64,000 nt of DNA from Cellulomonas hominis (lineage in GTDB: Bacteria > Actinomycetota > Actinomycetes > Actinomycetales > Cellulomonadaceae), in contig NZ_JACHDN010000001.1 in the NCBI RefSeq assembly GCF_014201095.1, forward strand, positions 1,488,001 to 1,552,000. Direction: 5' to 3'. The translations under genes and the position numbers were made by a program. Under the pieces are notes generated by a model. The model did not search any database and had not been told where the DNA came from. It saw only the letters and a list, made by a program, of their open reading frames with translations. This document shows, piece by piece, positions 35,601 to 43,759 of the stretch; position 1 is the first letter of the stretch; each line of letters opens with the position of its first letter.

Positions 35601-38476
35601 TCGGCCGCGTAGCGCATGACCGTCGACGGCGACACCGACTTGGCGAGCGCGCCGTCGAGCGGCTGCAGCGCCTCCGGGTAGAGCACCGTGTCCGCGCGGG
35701 CCGCGTCGTCCGGGGTGCCCGGGCCGAGGTCGCCGCGCAGGGTGTTGACCAGCGTGGTCGACGCCGGGGCGTCCGCCGTGCCGGTGATCGGCGAGCCGGA
35801 CCGGGTGGCCTGCCGGAGCTCGGTGGCCGCGACGACGGTCAGCGTCGCGCCGTCCGGGAGGGTGCCGTCCGCGCGCGCCTCCACCTGGGTGACGTCGGCG
35901 AGGTCGGCGCGGGTGAGCGCCGCGACGGCCGCCGTCGAGGTGAGGGTGTGCCGCACGGTGCCGTCGGCGTCCCGCAGCACGACGCGCAGCGACGTGGTGC
36001 CGGCGGGGGCGGTCACGGTCAGCCCGGTGAGGTCGACGTGGTCGAACGCGTTCGCCGCGACCTGCGGGTCGGGGTCGACCAGGCGCAGCGTGCCGACCGG
36101 GATGCCCGTGACGTTCTGCACGCGCATCGTCAGCCGGTTCGCGGGGCGGTCGCCGTCCGCGGCGTCCGCGTTGCCGACGCCGATCAGCGCCGCCGCGTCC
36201 CGCCACGACTTGCTGGCGTCGACCTGGCGGATGTCCACCGGCGTCGTGCCGGGACCCGGGGTGACCTGGGTGCCCGCGCCGGACGTGCCGGTGAGGCCCG
36301 CGCCGTCCCCGGTGCCCTCGCCCGTCGTGGTGGCCGTGTTGGCGAGCGGCGTGCCCGGCGCGCGCTCCTCGGTCAGCCGCAGCACCAGCGCGACCACCGG
36401 CGCGAACGAGCCGTCGGTCGGCAGGGTGCCGTCCGGGGCCTCCGGCGTGTAGACGACGCGCACGCCGTCGGTGCCGGCCGGGACCGCGAGGTCGAGCAGC
36501 GCGGTCGCGTCGGCGGTCGGCCCGGCGACGGACTGCCACGTCCCGCCGACCCGGACCAGCACCTCGGCCCGCGAGCCGCCCGGGACCGCCACGGAGCCGA
36601 GCCGGTCGAGGGCGGCCGCGTCCCACAGGGTCGAGTCCGGGCCGGCGACGTCCTCGACCACCAGGCGCCCGACCGGGACGGTGGTGTCCGCGGAGATCCG
36701 GCCGGTCAGCCGGGCGACGAGCTCCTGCCCGACGGCGCCGGTGACCTGCTCGCCGTTCGCCTGCTGGGTGAGCGTCTTGCTGGTCGTGGTGACGACCTGG
36801 CGCGGCACGACCGTGAGGGTGGCGGTCGCCGTCCGCTCGGCGGCGGGGGTGCCGTCCGCGGCGGTGCCGCCGACGGCGACCTCGTTCGCGTAGCCCCGCG
36901 TGGTCGGCCAGGCCGGGTCGGTGGCCGCGCGCAGCGGCAGCACGGCGCGCGCACCGGGCGGCATCGCGCCGCGGTAGGTGACGGTCAGGCCGGTCACCGT
37001 CGCCCCGGCGGGGACGGCGGGCCAGGCGACCGCCCCGCCCGCGGCGGGGGCCGGGACCGTGACCTCGAGCGGCAGGCCGGGGCCGTCGCCGGTCAGGCGG
37101 ACCACGGCGTCGACCGCGCCCTGCGGCCAGTCCGCCGCGGCGCCCGTGCCGGTGCCGTCGACGCCGAGGCCGAGCACGCCGAGCAGCCCGTCGGCGGTGG
37201 AGCCGAACGGCTCCGTGCCGCTGGCCGGCTCGCGCAGCGTGAGGTCCCGGAGCGTCGTGTTGGAGGAGTTGGTGGCGGTCAGCCGGACCACCGGCTCCGC
37301 GCCCGCGACCACCTGGGCCTGGGTGCGGTTCTCGAACGTCTTGCCGGCGGTGACCTCGACGGTCACCGGGTTGATCTGCAGCTCGGCGGAGGCCGTGGCG
37401 TCCGCGTCGCCCGACGGGGTGCGCACCGCGCCCGCCGCCGTGTTGGGCACGCGGGTGACGGCGTCGCGCGGGGCGGTGCCGTTCTGGCCGACGACCACGG
37501 CCAGCGACCCGGCGGCCCCGGGCTCGATCGCGGCCGTGCCGTCGGCGCCGGCGAACCGGGCGACGACGCCGGTCACCGCCGCCAGGTCCACCCCGGAGGC
37601 GTCGACCGCCTCGCCCGGGGCGAACGGACCGAGCGTGGTGGTGCCGGTGGCGGTGACCAGGTCCACCGTCAGCGTGGTCGCACCGGCGGGCGCGGTCCAG
37701 GGGCCGAACCCGCGCAGCTCGACGGGCGTCCCGGGGCCGAACGCCGCGGGGGTGCCGGCGGCGGGGTCCGTGAGGGACAGGTCGGTCGCCGGCACCGGCG
37801 AGCGGTTCGTGACGCCCAGCGCCAGGGTCGTGTCCGCGGCGTCGCCGGCGACCTGGTCGGCCGGGGACCAGGACTTCGTCACGCCGACGGCGGGCTGCAC
37901 CGGGACGACGATCGCGAGGGACGCGTCGTCGGACGCCGGGTCGGCGTTCGAGCCGGTCACGTCCGCGGTGTTCACCACGGTGCTGCCGTCCCAGGACAGC
38001 GGCAGGCCGGCCGGGAGCGTCGTCTGCAGCAGCACGGACACGCTCTGCCCGGCGGCCAGGCCCAGCGCGCCGGGACGGCCGGCGTCGGACTCCCGGAACG
38101 CCACCCGCACCGCGCGGTCCTGGACCGACACGTCGGCGGTCCCGGTGCGCTGGCCCTGCACGGACACGTCGCCGGCCTCGAGCAGGAACGGCGCCGGCAC
38201 CAGGTCGTCGAGCACGACGTCGGCGCACATGGTCACGATGGACTCGCAGGTGACGTCGATCGCCCACGTCACCCGGTCACCCGGTCGCGCCGTCGCCGCC
38301 GACACGCTCTTCGCGACGCTGAGCACCGCGCGCGGCTCGTCCGCCGCCCGCGCCCCGGCGGGCGCGCCCGCCACCGCCGCGACCAGGGCGAGCACCACCA
38401 CGAGCGCCAGCGCCCACCCGCGCGACCACCATCCGGCCCGCCCCGCGGCGAGCACTGCACCTTGCCTGTTCTGCAC
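32633..38476 (-). CDS. 1947-residue cell-wall-anchored surface protein with DUF11 and SdrD B-like domains
   Basis: A giant secreted protein. The N terminus has a signal peptide (GWALALVVVLALVAAVAGA, cleavage near AGARA-ADEP). About 1450 residues of repeated beta-sandwich modules of the DUF11/isopeptide type follow (segments such as VSKSWSPADQ, LTDPAAGTPA). Two SdrD B-like CnaB domains lie near 1525-1590 and 1660-1750 (GDRVWLDRDRDGRQGAGEPG and GDLVWLDTDRDGVQDPGEPG), then a final DUF11 near 1780-1880. The C terminus is a sortase signal: LARTG at 1914-1918, a hydrophobic helix and RRLRRE. LAxTG is the motif used by class E sortases. It is divergent from the sigma/anti-sigma gene, its likely regulator. 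GTG with GAGGG upstream. Confidence 0.93.
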   Translation of the reverse strand: MQNRQGAVLAAGRAGWWSRGWALALVVVLALVAAVAGAPAGARAADEPRAVLSVAKSVSAATARPGDRVTWAIDVTCESIVTMCADVVLDDLVPAPFLLEAGDVSVQGQRTGTADVSVQDRAVRVAFRESDAGRPGALGLAAGQSVSVLLQTTLPAGLPLSWDGSTVVNTADVTGSNADPASDDASLAIVVPVQPAVGVTKSWSPADQVAGDAADTTLALGVTNRSPVPATDLSLTDPAAGTPAAFGPGTPVELRGFGPWTAPAGATTLTVDLVTATGTTTLGPFAPGEAVDASGVDLAAVTGVVARFAGADGTAAIEPGAAGSLAVVVGQNGTAPRDAVTRVPNTAAGAVRTPSGDADATASAELQINPVTVEVTAGKTFENRTQAQVVAGAEPVVRLTATNSSNTTLRDLTLREPASGTEPFGSTADGLLGVLGLGVDGTGTGAAADWPQGAVDAVVRLTGDGPGLPLEVTVPAPAAGGAVAWPAVPAGATVTGLTVTYRGAMPPGARAVLPLRAATDPAWPTTRGYANEVAVGGTAADGTPAAERTATATLTVVPRQVVTTTSKTLTQQANGEQVTGAVGQELVARLTGRISADTTVPVGRLVVEDVAGPDSTLWDAAALDRLGSVAVPGGSRAEVLVRVGGTWQSVAGPTADATALLDLAVPAGTDGVRVVYTPEAPDGTLPTDGSFAPVVALVLRLTEERAPGTPLANTATTTGEGTGDGAGLTGTSGAGTQVTPGPGTTPVDIRQVDASKSWRDAAALIGVGNADAADGDRPANRLTMRVQNVTGIPVGTLRLVDPDPQVAANAFDHVDLTGLTVTAPAGTTSLRVVLRDADGTVRHTLTSTAAVAALTRADLADVTQVEARADGTLPDGATLTVVAATELRQATRSGSPITGTADAPASTTLVNTLRGDLGPGTPDDAARADTVLYPEALQPLDGALAKSVSPSTVMRYAAEERTVRLALSARRTSDAAVSRPAQYVLEDVTPEFWDAVDLVGLQALTGITEADGTGWTAAVEYLVAGEWTPAVTSELRPGTAAAKPALPEGAAALPDGVDRTAVAGVRVTFTAPAGRWFENRAVGGFEGPTALFTLSPRSTLRSTGAEVPAGTVTNVLTGTVRGEHTPAPVVLDPVTAPYTVLDGQVDATVTKSPVTTTTGPGAVIPFTLTATSTGTAPLVDPVLTDVLPADAAGALLVYDPDAYGAATVQVTPATAAAAGVEPTVTADGDGLRVTFPEGTRLLPGERVLVTVPLAVRPGTPAGAQLVNRFELTAAGGLERTATAAVDVVAMATYLRVKDVAEDLAPGQEPTGVLSTVGGDCTSADGFYRNPCLVRTAPGGTETWRLRVTNTGNLPTAAISLVDVLPHPGDTGTSRSQSTSARGSVWAPEYLGDLTVAGVPAGGTSAVSYLVGDATCRFTGDPRSADPYGDGCAADAWTPASAVDDLSAVRGLRVDVDLGADLLQPGETVTVTFRTRSATAYDRDAADVDAPAWNTMVVSTESVGTTGLVHETLEPNRAGVAVSRTYALGDRVWLDRDRDGRQGAGEPGLGGVTVELLPADGGDEPIATTVTDADGRYAFDLLPAGEYRVRFVLDDAAAARYAFTRAGAGDAAEDSDADPSTGWTAVVRLGAGEARVRPAVEGDGVAADYVDPTVDAGLVERAVQVGDLVWLDTDRDGVQDPGEPGIPGVVLRLTSPDGTEVVDVHGRPVRPVTTDADGRYLFGDLPPGRYVVTIDRVASADALREYAPTLDGAGDDPGLDSSTWTVASADLVGGQEDRTLDFGFVPSDAMQLAVRKVVAGRSDGRIAWDVTVLAAGTLDASRGFTVTDDLADDLRFVSAEGDGFACTAVGRRVTCDHDGPLAAGSQATVRVVTEVVTPGATVRNTAVVDPGGRGYRSDVLAASDTAASVAPAGELARTGSDAGWAVLAALGVLLLGVVLVTARRLRRE

Positions 38477-38598
38477 GACGTCCCTCGTTCGTTCCCGGCT
38501 GACGGCAGGCCCGGCACGGGTCCTGCCGCCCGGGACGACCGAGGACGGCGGCGGTCATGACGCGAGAATCTCGACCGGAATGTCGGATTCATCCTTTT

Positions 38599-38616
38599 GG
38601 GTGGGTGCACCCACCC
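38599..38616. promoter_or_regulatory. 18-bp perfect palindrome between surface-protein and sigma genes
   Basis: GGGTGGGTGCACCCACCC is fully self-complementary and lies midway in the 226-base divergent gap, 123 bases from the surface-protein start and 87 from the sigma start. A stretch of lower G+C (38562-38598, including TTCATCCTTTTG) lies beside it. It may bind a dimeric regulator controlling both genes. I cannot define -35/-10 elements with confidence. Confidence 0.55.
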
Positions 38617-38702
38617 CGACGGCCGAGGGGCCTCTCGGGCGTGCCTAGGGTGGGGGGATCGCTGCAGCTCAGCGGCGAGTCCCCAGGAGGCGAAGCGTCG
38701 TC

Positions 38703-40486
38703 GTGCTGTCCGCGGCAGAGTTGTCCGACACCGAGCTGGCCCAGCGGGTCCGCGACGGCGACCGCGAGGTCTACGGGGAGCTGTGGCACCGGCACGCCGA
38801 CGCCGGCCGGGCCGCCGCCCGCCGGGTCACCGACCGGTTCGACGCCGACGACCTCGTCCAGGAGGCCTTCGCGCGGATCCTCGAGACCCTGGGATCCGGG
38901 AACGGCCCGCAGGGCGCGTTCCGGCCGTACCTGTACGCCACCATCGACCGGGTCGCCGCGACCTGGGCCACCCGGACGACCCCGACGGTCCCCCTGGACG
39001 AGGTCCCCGAGCCGTCCGAGCACCCCGACCACGTCGCGCGCATCGCCGAGGGCGGGCTGCTCGGGCGCGCGTACGCGTCGCTGCCGCCGGAGTGGGCGGA
39101 GGTGCTCTGGTACACCGAGCTCGAGGAGATGGGGCCGCCGAGGTCGGCTCGCTCCTCGGGCTCGCGCCGGCGTCCGCGTCGGCGCTCGCGTACCGCGCCC
39201 GCGAGGGGCTGCGCCGGGCGTGGCTGCAGGCGCACGTCACGCAGCTGCCCGAGCGCCCGCGCTGCCGCTGGGTGGCCGAGCGGGTGGGTGCGTACCACCG
39301 CGGGGCGCTGTCCGACCGGGTGCGGCGGCGGTTCGAGACGCACGTCGACGGCTGCGCGGACTGCCCGGTGCTCGTGGCCGAGGTGGGGGACGACGCGGAC
39401 ATCCTCGTGCGGGCGCGGCTGCGGGCCGTGCTGTGGCCCGCCGTCCTGGGGGCGGCGGCGCTGCCGGGGGCCGGGGCGGGGATCGCGGCCGGGGCACCGC
39501 CGGCCCGGGGAGTCCGCCGGCTCGGCCGGGGGCGCCGGGCGAGCGCCGCCGCGGCCGCCGCCGCCCTCGTGCTGGCGGTCGGCGGCGTCGCCGCGCTGGC
39601 GGCGCTGACCGGCAGATCGGGGGACCCCGCCCCGGTCGCGGCCGAGCCCGCCGACCCGGCCGCGGGCGCGACCACCGCGGACCCGCCCGCGAGCCCCGTC
39701 GAGCGGGCGGAGCCGGACCTGCCGCCCGCCGTCGAGGACGCAGCGGACGACCCCGAGCACGTCCCCGCCGACGTGCCGCGCCGCCCGTCGGCCCCGCCCG
39801 GGCCCGTCGACGCCGCGGCGCCGCTCGTGCTCGTCGACGACCCCGTCGTGGTCGAGCCCGGCGCGCCGGCCGACCCGGGCCCACCCGTCGACCCGGGCGA
39901 CGACGGGGACGACGACGGCGATCCGGTCGTCGCCCCGCCGGTCGTCACCGACGTGCTCGCCGAGCCGCACCACCTCCCCGCCCTGTCCGGCACCGCGACC
40001 CCCGGGGCCGAGGTCCGGGTGCGGTTCGCGGACGGCGCGCTCGCCGGCTGGGTCACCGCGGACGAGTCGGGCGCGTGGCGGGTCGCGGTGGTCGCCGACG
40101 TCGTCGCCGGCGACCCGGTCGGTCTCGCCGTCACCCAGACCGTCGACGGCGTCACGTCCGCGGTCGCCGGGCCGTTCGGGCCGTTCACCCCCGAGGTCCC
40201 CGTCGTCCTGTTCCCGCTCGAGGGGAGCACGCCGACCCTCGTGGCGCTGGACGGCGACGGCCGGGCGGACGACCTCGAGGTGCGGTTCCAGGGCGAACCG
40301 GGGCTGCTCGTGCAGGCCGCCGTCGACGGGGTGAGCACCGGCCGGACGCACGAGCTCGGCACCGCCCCGCTGGTGCGCGTCGTGCACGACCTGGCGCCGG
40401 GTCCGCACACGTTCGCGGTCCGCTACGCCGACCCCGCACGCGGCCTGGTCGGCGCCTGGGCGGTCGTGGCCTTCACGGTCGGCTGA
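38703..40486 (+). pseudogene. ECF-type sigma factor fused to ZAS anti-sigma and extracellular domain, frameshifted
   Basis: Frame 1 from GTG 38703 encodes a sigma-70 region 2 (DADDLVQEAFARILETL, AFRPYLYATIDR) and the start of region 4. At the G-run 39131-39134 the homologous frame changes by -1: continuing one base back gives AAEVGSLLGLAPASASALAY, completing the region 4 helix-turn-helix. That frame goes on with a zinc anti-sigma motif H-x3-C-x2-C (HVDGCADC), one membrane helix (ALVLAVGGVAALAAL), an acidic Pro-rich stalk and an Ig-like extracellular domain, ending at 40486. Unshifted, translation would end at 39608 with nonsense after region 4. A sequencing error, a real mutation or recoding are all possible. 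AGGAGG lies 12 bases before the GTG. Confidence 0.8.
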
Positions 40487-40490
40487 CCGT

Positions 40491-40550
40491 CAGCCGACCG
40501 GGACTCAGCCGACCGGGACCCAGCCGCCCGCCGCTCAGCCGCCCGCCGCC
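40491..40550. repeat. four 15-bp tandem repeats across the end of the pseudouridine synthase gene
   Basis: Units CAGCCGACCGGGACT, CAGCCGACCGGGACC, CAGCCGCCCGCCGCT and CAGCCGCCCGCCGCC run head to tail from 40491 to 40550. The last unit contains the final codons of the minus-strand pseudouridine synthase, whose stop (40535-40537) starts within the array. The array is in multiples of three, so copy changes would move the stop without changing frame. Confidence 0.75.
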
Positions 40551-41458
40551 AGCGGCAGCCGCCGCACGCTGCGGAACCGCCGCTCGGTCCCGTCCACCGG
40601 GTCCGGGAACGCCAGCTCCCCCGCCAGCAGCTGCAGCGGCCGGGTGAAGTCGTCCACCGTGACGTCCCGGACCTCCGGGTAGAGCGGGTCGTCCACGATC
40701 GGGATGCCGAGCCCGAGCAGGTGCAGCCGCAGCTGGTGCGTCCGGCCCGTGCGCGGCGTCAGCCGGTACACCCCGCGGCCGCCGACCGCCCGCTCCAGCT
40801 CCACGCGGGTCTCCGCGTTCACCGGCGCGCCGGGCACCACCGCGGCCTGCCAGGTCCCGCGCTCCTTGTGGATGTGGTTCCGCACGTCGACCGGCAGCTC
40901 CAGGTCCGCCCGCAGCGGCGCGAGCGCCCAGTACGTCTTGCGCACCGCACGCCGCTCGAACGCCGTCTGGTACGCCCCGCGCCACCGCGCCTCGGTCGCC
41001 AGCATGAGCAGCCCCGACGTCACCCGGTCCAGCCGGTGCAGCGGCGACAGCTCCGGCAGCCCGAGCTCCTCCCGCAGCCGCACCACGACGCTCTGCCGCA
41101 CGTGCCGCCCGCGCGGGATCGAGGACAGGAACGGCGGCTTGTCGACCACCACCAGCCGCTCGTCCCGGTGCACGACGTGGATCTCGCCCGGGACCTCCGG
41201 CTCGTCCCGCAGGTCCCGGTGGAACCAGACGAACCGGTGCGGGGCGTACGGGTCGTCCTCGCGCACCGGCCGGCCGTCCTCGCCGACGAACCGCTCCTGC
41301 GCGAGCATCCCGGCGACGTCCACGTGCTCGGGCAGCCGGTCCCGCAGCCAGGCGCCCATCGTCGTCCACGCCACGGGCCGCGCGCGGTCCCGGTCGGGCG
41401 TGCGCACCCACGCCGCGCCGAGCCCGTGGCGGGGCGGGAGCGGGGACCGGGGCGGCAC
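40535..41458 (-). CDS. RluA-family RNA pseudouridine synthase
   Basis: A 307-residue enzyme that isomerises uridine to pseudouridine in RNA. The catalytic motif HRLDRVTSG has Asp144; the conserved VVDKPPFLSSIP precedes it and the later motif LTPRTGRTHQLRLHL is also diagnostic of the RluA family. No S4 domain is seen at the N terminus, which instead has a short basic region. The target (rRNA or tRNA) cannot be told. The start is a GTG at 41458 with no clear ribosome site. Its 3' end lies in a tandem repeat. Confidence 0.93.
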   Translation of the reverse strand: MPPRSPLPPRHGLGAAWVRTPDRDRARPVAWTTMGAWLRDRLPEHVDVAGMLAQERFVGEDGRPVREDDPYAPHRFVWFHRDLRDEPEVPGEIHVVHRDERLVVVDKPPFLSSIPRGRHVRQSVVVRLREELGLPELSPLHRLDRVTSGLLMLATEARWRGAYQTAFERRAVRKTYWALAPLRADLELPVDVRNHIHKERGTWQAAVVPGAPVNAETRVELERAVGGRGVYRLTPRTGRTHQLRLHLLGLGIPIVDDPLYPEVRDVTVDDFTRPLQLLAGELAFPDPVDGTERRFRSVRRLPLAAGG

Positions 41459-41662
41459 CTGCCAAGGCTAGGTGCACGAGAGGGCAGTACCCGGGCGTCC
41501 GGAGACGCGCAGACCCCGACCGCTGCCTTCTCGTCGGCCCACGAACCGTGTGTGGACCCGGAGGGACCGGTTGTGCGGATCGGACCCCGCCGGGCGCGCG
41601 GAGCGGGTTTCCTGGCCCCGGCCCGGAGGCCGTTCTCCGGCGCCGACGAAGGAGGACGTCGG

Positions 41663-42286
41663 ATGTTCCGCACCGCCCGGGGCGCGTGGCGCCGGTTCGA
41701 GCAGTCCCGTCCGGCGACGGCCGAGTTCGTGCTGTTCAGCCTGATCAGCATGGGCATGACGGTCCTGCAGCTGGCGCTGATGCCCGTGCTCAAGTGGGTC
41801 CTCGGGATGACCGCGCTCGTGGAGACGACGTTCCAGGTCCTGCCGGTCAGCACCAACGCCGACGGCAGCACCTACTTCATCTTCGACTACGCGGCGGGGG
41901 CGCTCCCCGCGGGCGGCGGAGGGCTCGCCTACTTCCTCGCGGTGCAGATCACGCTGCTGGTCGCGCAGGTCGTCAACTTCTTCCTGCAGCGGAACGTCAC
42001 GTTCAAGTCGAGCTCCAACGTGTGGCGCGCGGCCGCCTGGTACGCCGTCGCCTACGTCCTCATCACGTTCGCGGCCGCGTGGGTGCAGGGCTTCTACAAG
42101 GACCCGATCTACCAGTGGATGATCGGCCGCTGGGGCGCGACCGGCGAGGCCGGGGCCGACGTCGTGACGATGATCATCAACGCGCTGATCTCGTTCGTCG
42201 TCTTCTTCCCGATCCTCAAGATCATCTTCCGCAAGGAGGCGGCGGGCGCGACCGAGGAGCGGGTGCCGGCGTCCGCGACGGCCTGA
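41663..42286 (+). CDS. GtrA-like integral membrane protein
   Basis: A 207-residue membrane protein with four main hydrophobic segments. The central NFFLQRNVTFKSSSN corresponds to the GtrA motif (N-F-x3-R-x2-T/V-F), found in flippases or accessory proteins that move polyprenyl-linked sugars in cell-envelope glycan synthesis. It is slightly longer than usual because of a polar loop (VSTNADGSTYFIFDYAAG) between helices 1 and 2. GGAGG lies 8 bases before the ATG. It stands alone; no glycosyltransferase is adjacent, so the role stays open. Confidence 0.75.
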   Translation: MFRTARGAWRRFEQSRPATAEFVLFSLISMGMTVLQLALMPVLKWVLGMTALVETTFQVLPVSTNADGSTYFIFDYAAGALPAGGGGLAYFLAVQITLLVAQVVNFFLQRNVTFKSSSNVWRAAAWYAVAYVLITFAAAWVQGFYKDPIYQWMIGRWGATGEAGADVVTMIINALISFVVFFPILKIIFRKEAAGATEERVPASATA

Positions 42287-42359
42287 CGCCGGCGCCCGCG
42301 ACCGGGCACGGCCGACCGCCGGACGGCGCGCGAGCCCGCCCGGGAGGGTCGGCCGGTGC

Positions 42360-42641
42360 TCAGAACTCGTCGAGCGCCAGCAGGTTGTCGGTCCAGGACC
42401 CGTCCGCGCAGGTCCGCAGGTGCGCGGTCCCGAACGCCGGGTGCACCGTGGTCACCCGCTGCTCGGTCCCGTTCGACCCCACGAAGGCGCGCCCGCCCTC
42501 CTTGTCGATCCACTTCACGACGGCCGCGCTCGAGCTCACCCCCTCGCCGTGGTCCTCGCGGCTGGTCCAGCGCACATCCGTGATGTGCTCGTGGTCCCGG
42601 ATCCCGTCCGACAGGCGGATGTGGGTGATGCGGATGCTCAT
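42360..42641 (-). CDS. DUF3892 domain protein
   Basis: A 93-residue soluble protein that matches the DUF3892 layout: ITHIRLSDGIRDHEHITDVRW, then VVKWIDKEGGRAFV and a C-terminal part rich in charged and Thr residues. The domain is of unknown function and is common as a single-domain protein in actinobacteria and firmicutes. It follows the DUF4432 gene on the same strand after 101 bases and may or may not belong to that operon. Confidence 0.8.
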   Translation of the reverse strand: MSIRITHIRLSDGIRDHEHITDVRWTSREDHGEGVSSSAAVVKWIDKEGGRAFVGSNGTEQRVTTVHPAFGTAHLRTCADGSWTDNLLALDEF

Positions 42642-42742
42642 GGCACGTCTCCTCGACGACCGGTGCGGCGCGACGCTGCGCCCGGCTCAGCATCGCAGCC
42701 GCGCCCCGGCCGCCGGGAGGGACTTCGGTCCGTCCTCGGCGG

Positions 42743-43759
42743 TCAGGGGTCGACGCGCACCGTCGTCCGGTACCGCCGGCTCTCGCCCGGCCCGAGCAGC
42801 ACGAGCTCGCCGTCCTGCACTGCCTGCGCCCGGCCGCCGTCCCGCGAGGTCGACGGCTCGACGCCGAGCACGTTGACGCCCGGCGTCGGATCGCGCCACA
42901 GCACGAGCAGCGGCCAGCCGCCGGTCTCCTGCTCGACCTCGACGCCCCGCCCGTCGGGCGCGGTGACCGTGACGGTCGCCGTGGCCCCGGGGTGCGGCCG
43001 GCAGTACAGCACGGTCTCGGCGGCGGCACCGGGCGCGACGTCCAGCGTCCAGGGCAGGGCGCGCGGTGCGGCGCCGGGGCGGTCGCGCTCGGCGAACGGC
43101 TCCGCCGTCGCGGCGACCACGGTCCCGGGCCCGACGAGCGGGTACCCCAGGTTGAGGTGGTGCCGGAACATGTGCCCGGCGGGCGCGAAGCCGTCGTTGG
43201 TGACGACGTCCTCGACCCGGAGCTCCGGCCGCTCGGTGGCGAGCACGATCCGGCGCCGGAGCCGGAGCGTCGGCTGCCCGAGGGCGGCCTCGACCACGTC
43301 GCCGGTGATCTCGACGGCCGGCGAGCCCTCGTCGTCGACCAGCCGCCAGTGCACGTTCTCCGCGGGGATGTGGCCGACGCGGCCGTGCAGCCCGTGATGG
43401 GTCCCGTCGACGGTGGACGGCGCGCCGGTCGACGCGAGGCCGCACGTGGTGAGCAGCCCGCCGCCGAACGTCCGGGTCCAGCCCGCCCCGCGCGGCTCGT
43501 GGCGCTCGGACGCCACGGGTCCGCGCGCGGAACGCCAGGCGAGCGGCATGCCGCCGGCGTCGGCCCAGCCCAGGTCGAGCGCGCGGTCGAGCAGCACCTC
43601 GACGGAGACGCCTCGCGGGTTCCGCACCACGAGGACGGGCGCTCCGCGGCCGGGTCCCTCGTCCCGGACCAGCCGGTCGACCTGCACCAGCTGGTCCGGC
43701 GCGCCGACCAGGCGCCGCACGTGCTCGGCGGCGGCGAGGGAGTCCGCGCCGAACCCCAT
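42743..43759 (-). CDS. DUF4432 family protein (aldose 1-epimerase-like)
   Basis: A 338-residue protein of the galactose-mutarotase superfamily, DUF4432 branch. It has the beta-sandwich features GGGLLTTCGL, HHGLHGRVGHIPAENVHW with the catalytic-type histidines, and HHLNLGYPLV near the end. Family members are thought to interconvert sugar anomers. The ATG overlaps the stop of the upstream permease (ATGA), making it the last gene of the ribose-type ABC operon and implying it acts on the imported sugar (inference). Confidence 0.85.
   Translation of the reverse strand: MGFGADSLAAAEHVRRLVGAPDQLVQVDRLVRDEGPGRGAPVLVVRNPRGVSVEVLLDRALDLGWADAGGMPLAWRSARGPVASERHEPRGAGWTRTFGGGLLTTCGLASTGAPSTVDGTHHGLHGRVGHIPAENVHWRLVDDEGSPAVEITGDVVEAALGQPTLRLRRRIVLATERPELRVEDVVTNDGFAPAGHMFRHHLNLGYPLVGPGTVVAATAEPFAERDRPGAAPRALPWTLDVAPGAAAETVLYCRPHPGATATVTVTAPDGRGVEVEQETGGWPLLVLWRDPTPGVNVLGVEPSTSRDGGRAQAVQDGELVLLGPGESRRYRTTVRVDP

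Noticed and set aside
31044..38267. A 2407-residue minus-strand open frame overlapping the surface-protein gene in another frame
   Set aside because: Arg-rich shadow of the real gene without recognisable domains or a plausible start.
29858..38560. A 2900-residue open frame on the plus strand opposite the surface protein and the LacI/GH43 genes
   Set aside because: It is rich in Arg/Gly/Ala with no domain signals and arises from G+C-biased codon use; the minus-strand surface protein has a signal peptide, domains and an anchor.
39125..39140. Canonical -1 programmed frameshift heptamer in the sigma fusion
   Set aside because: The local codons ATG GGG CCG do not form an X-XXY-YYZ slippery site, so recoding is possible but not supported by a standard signal.
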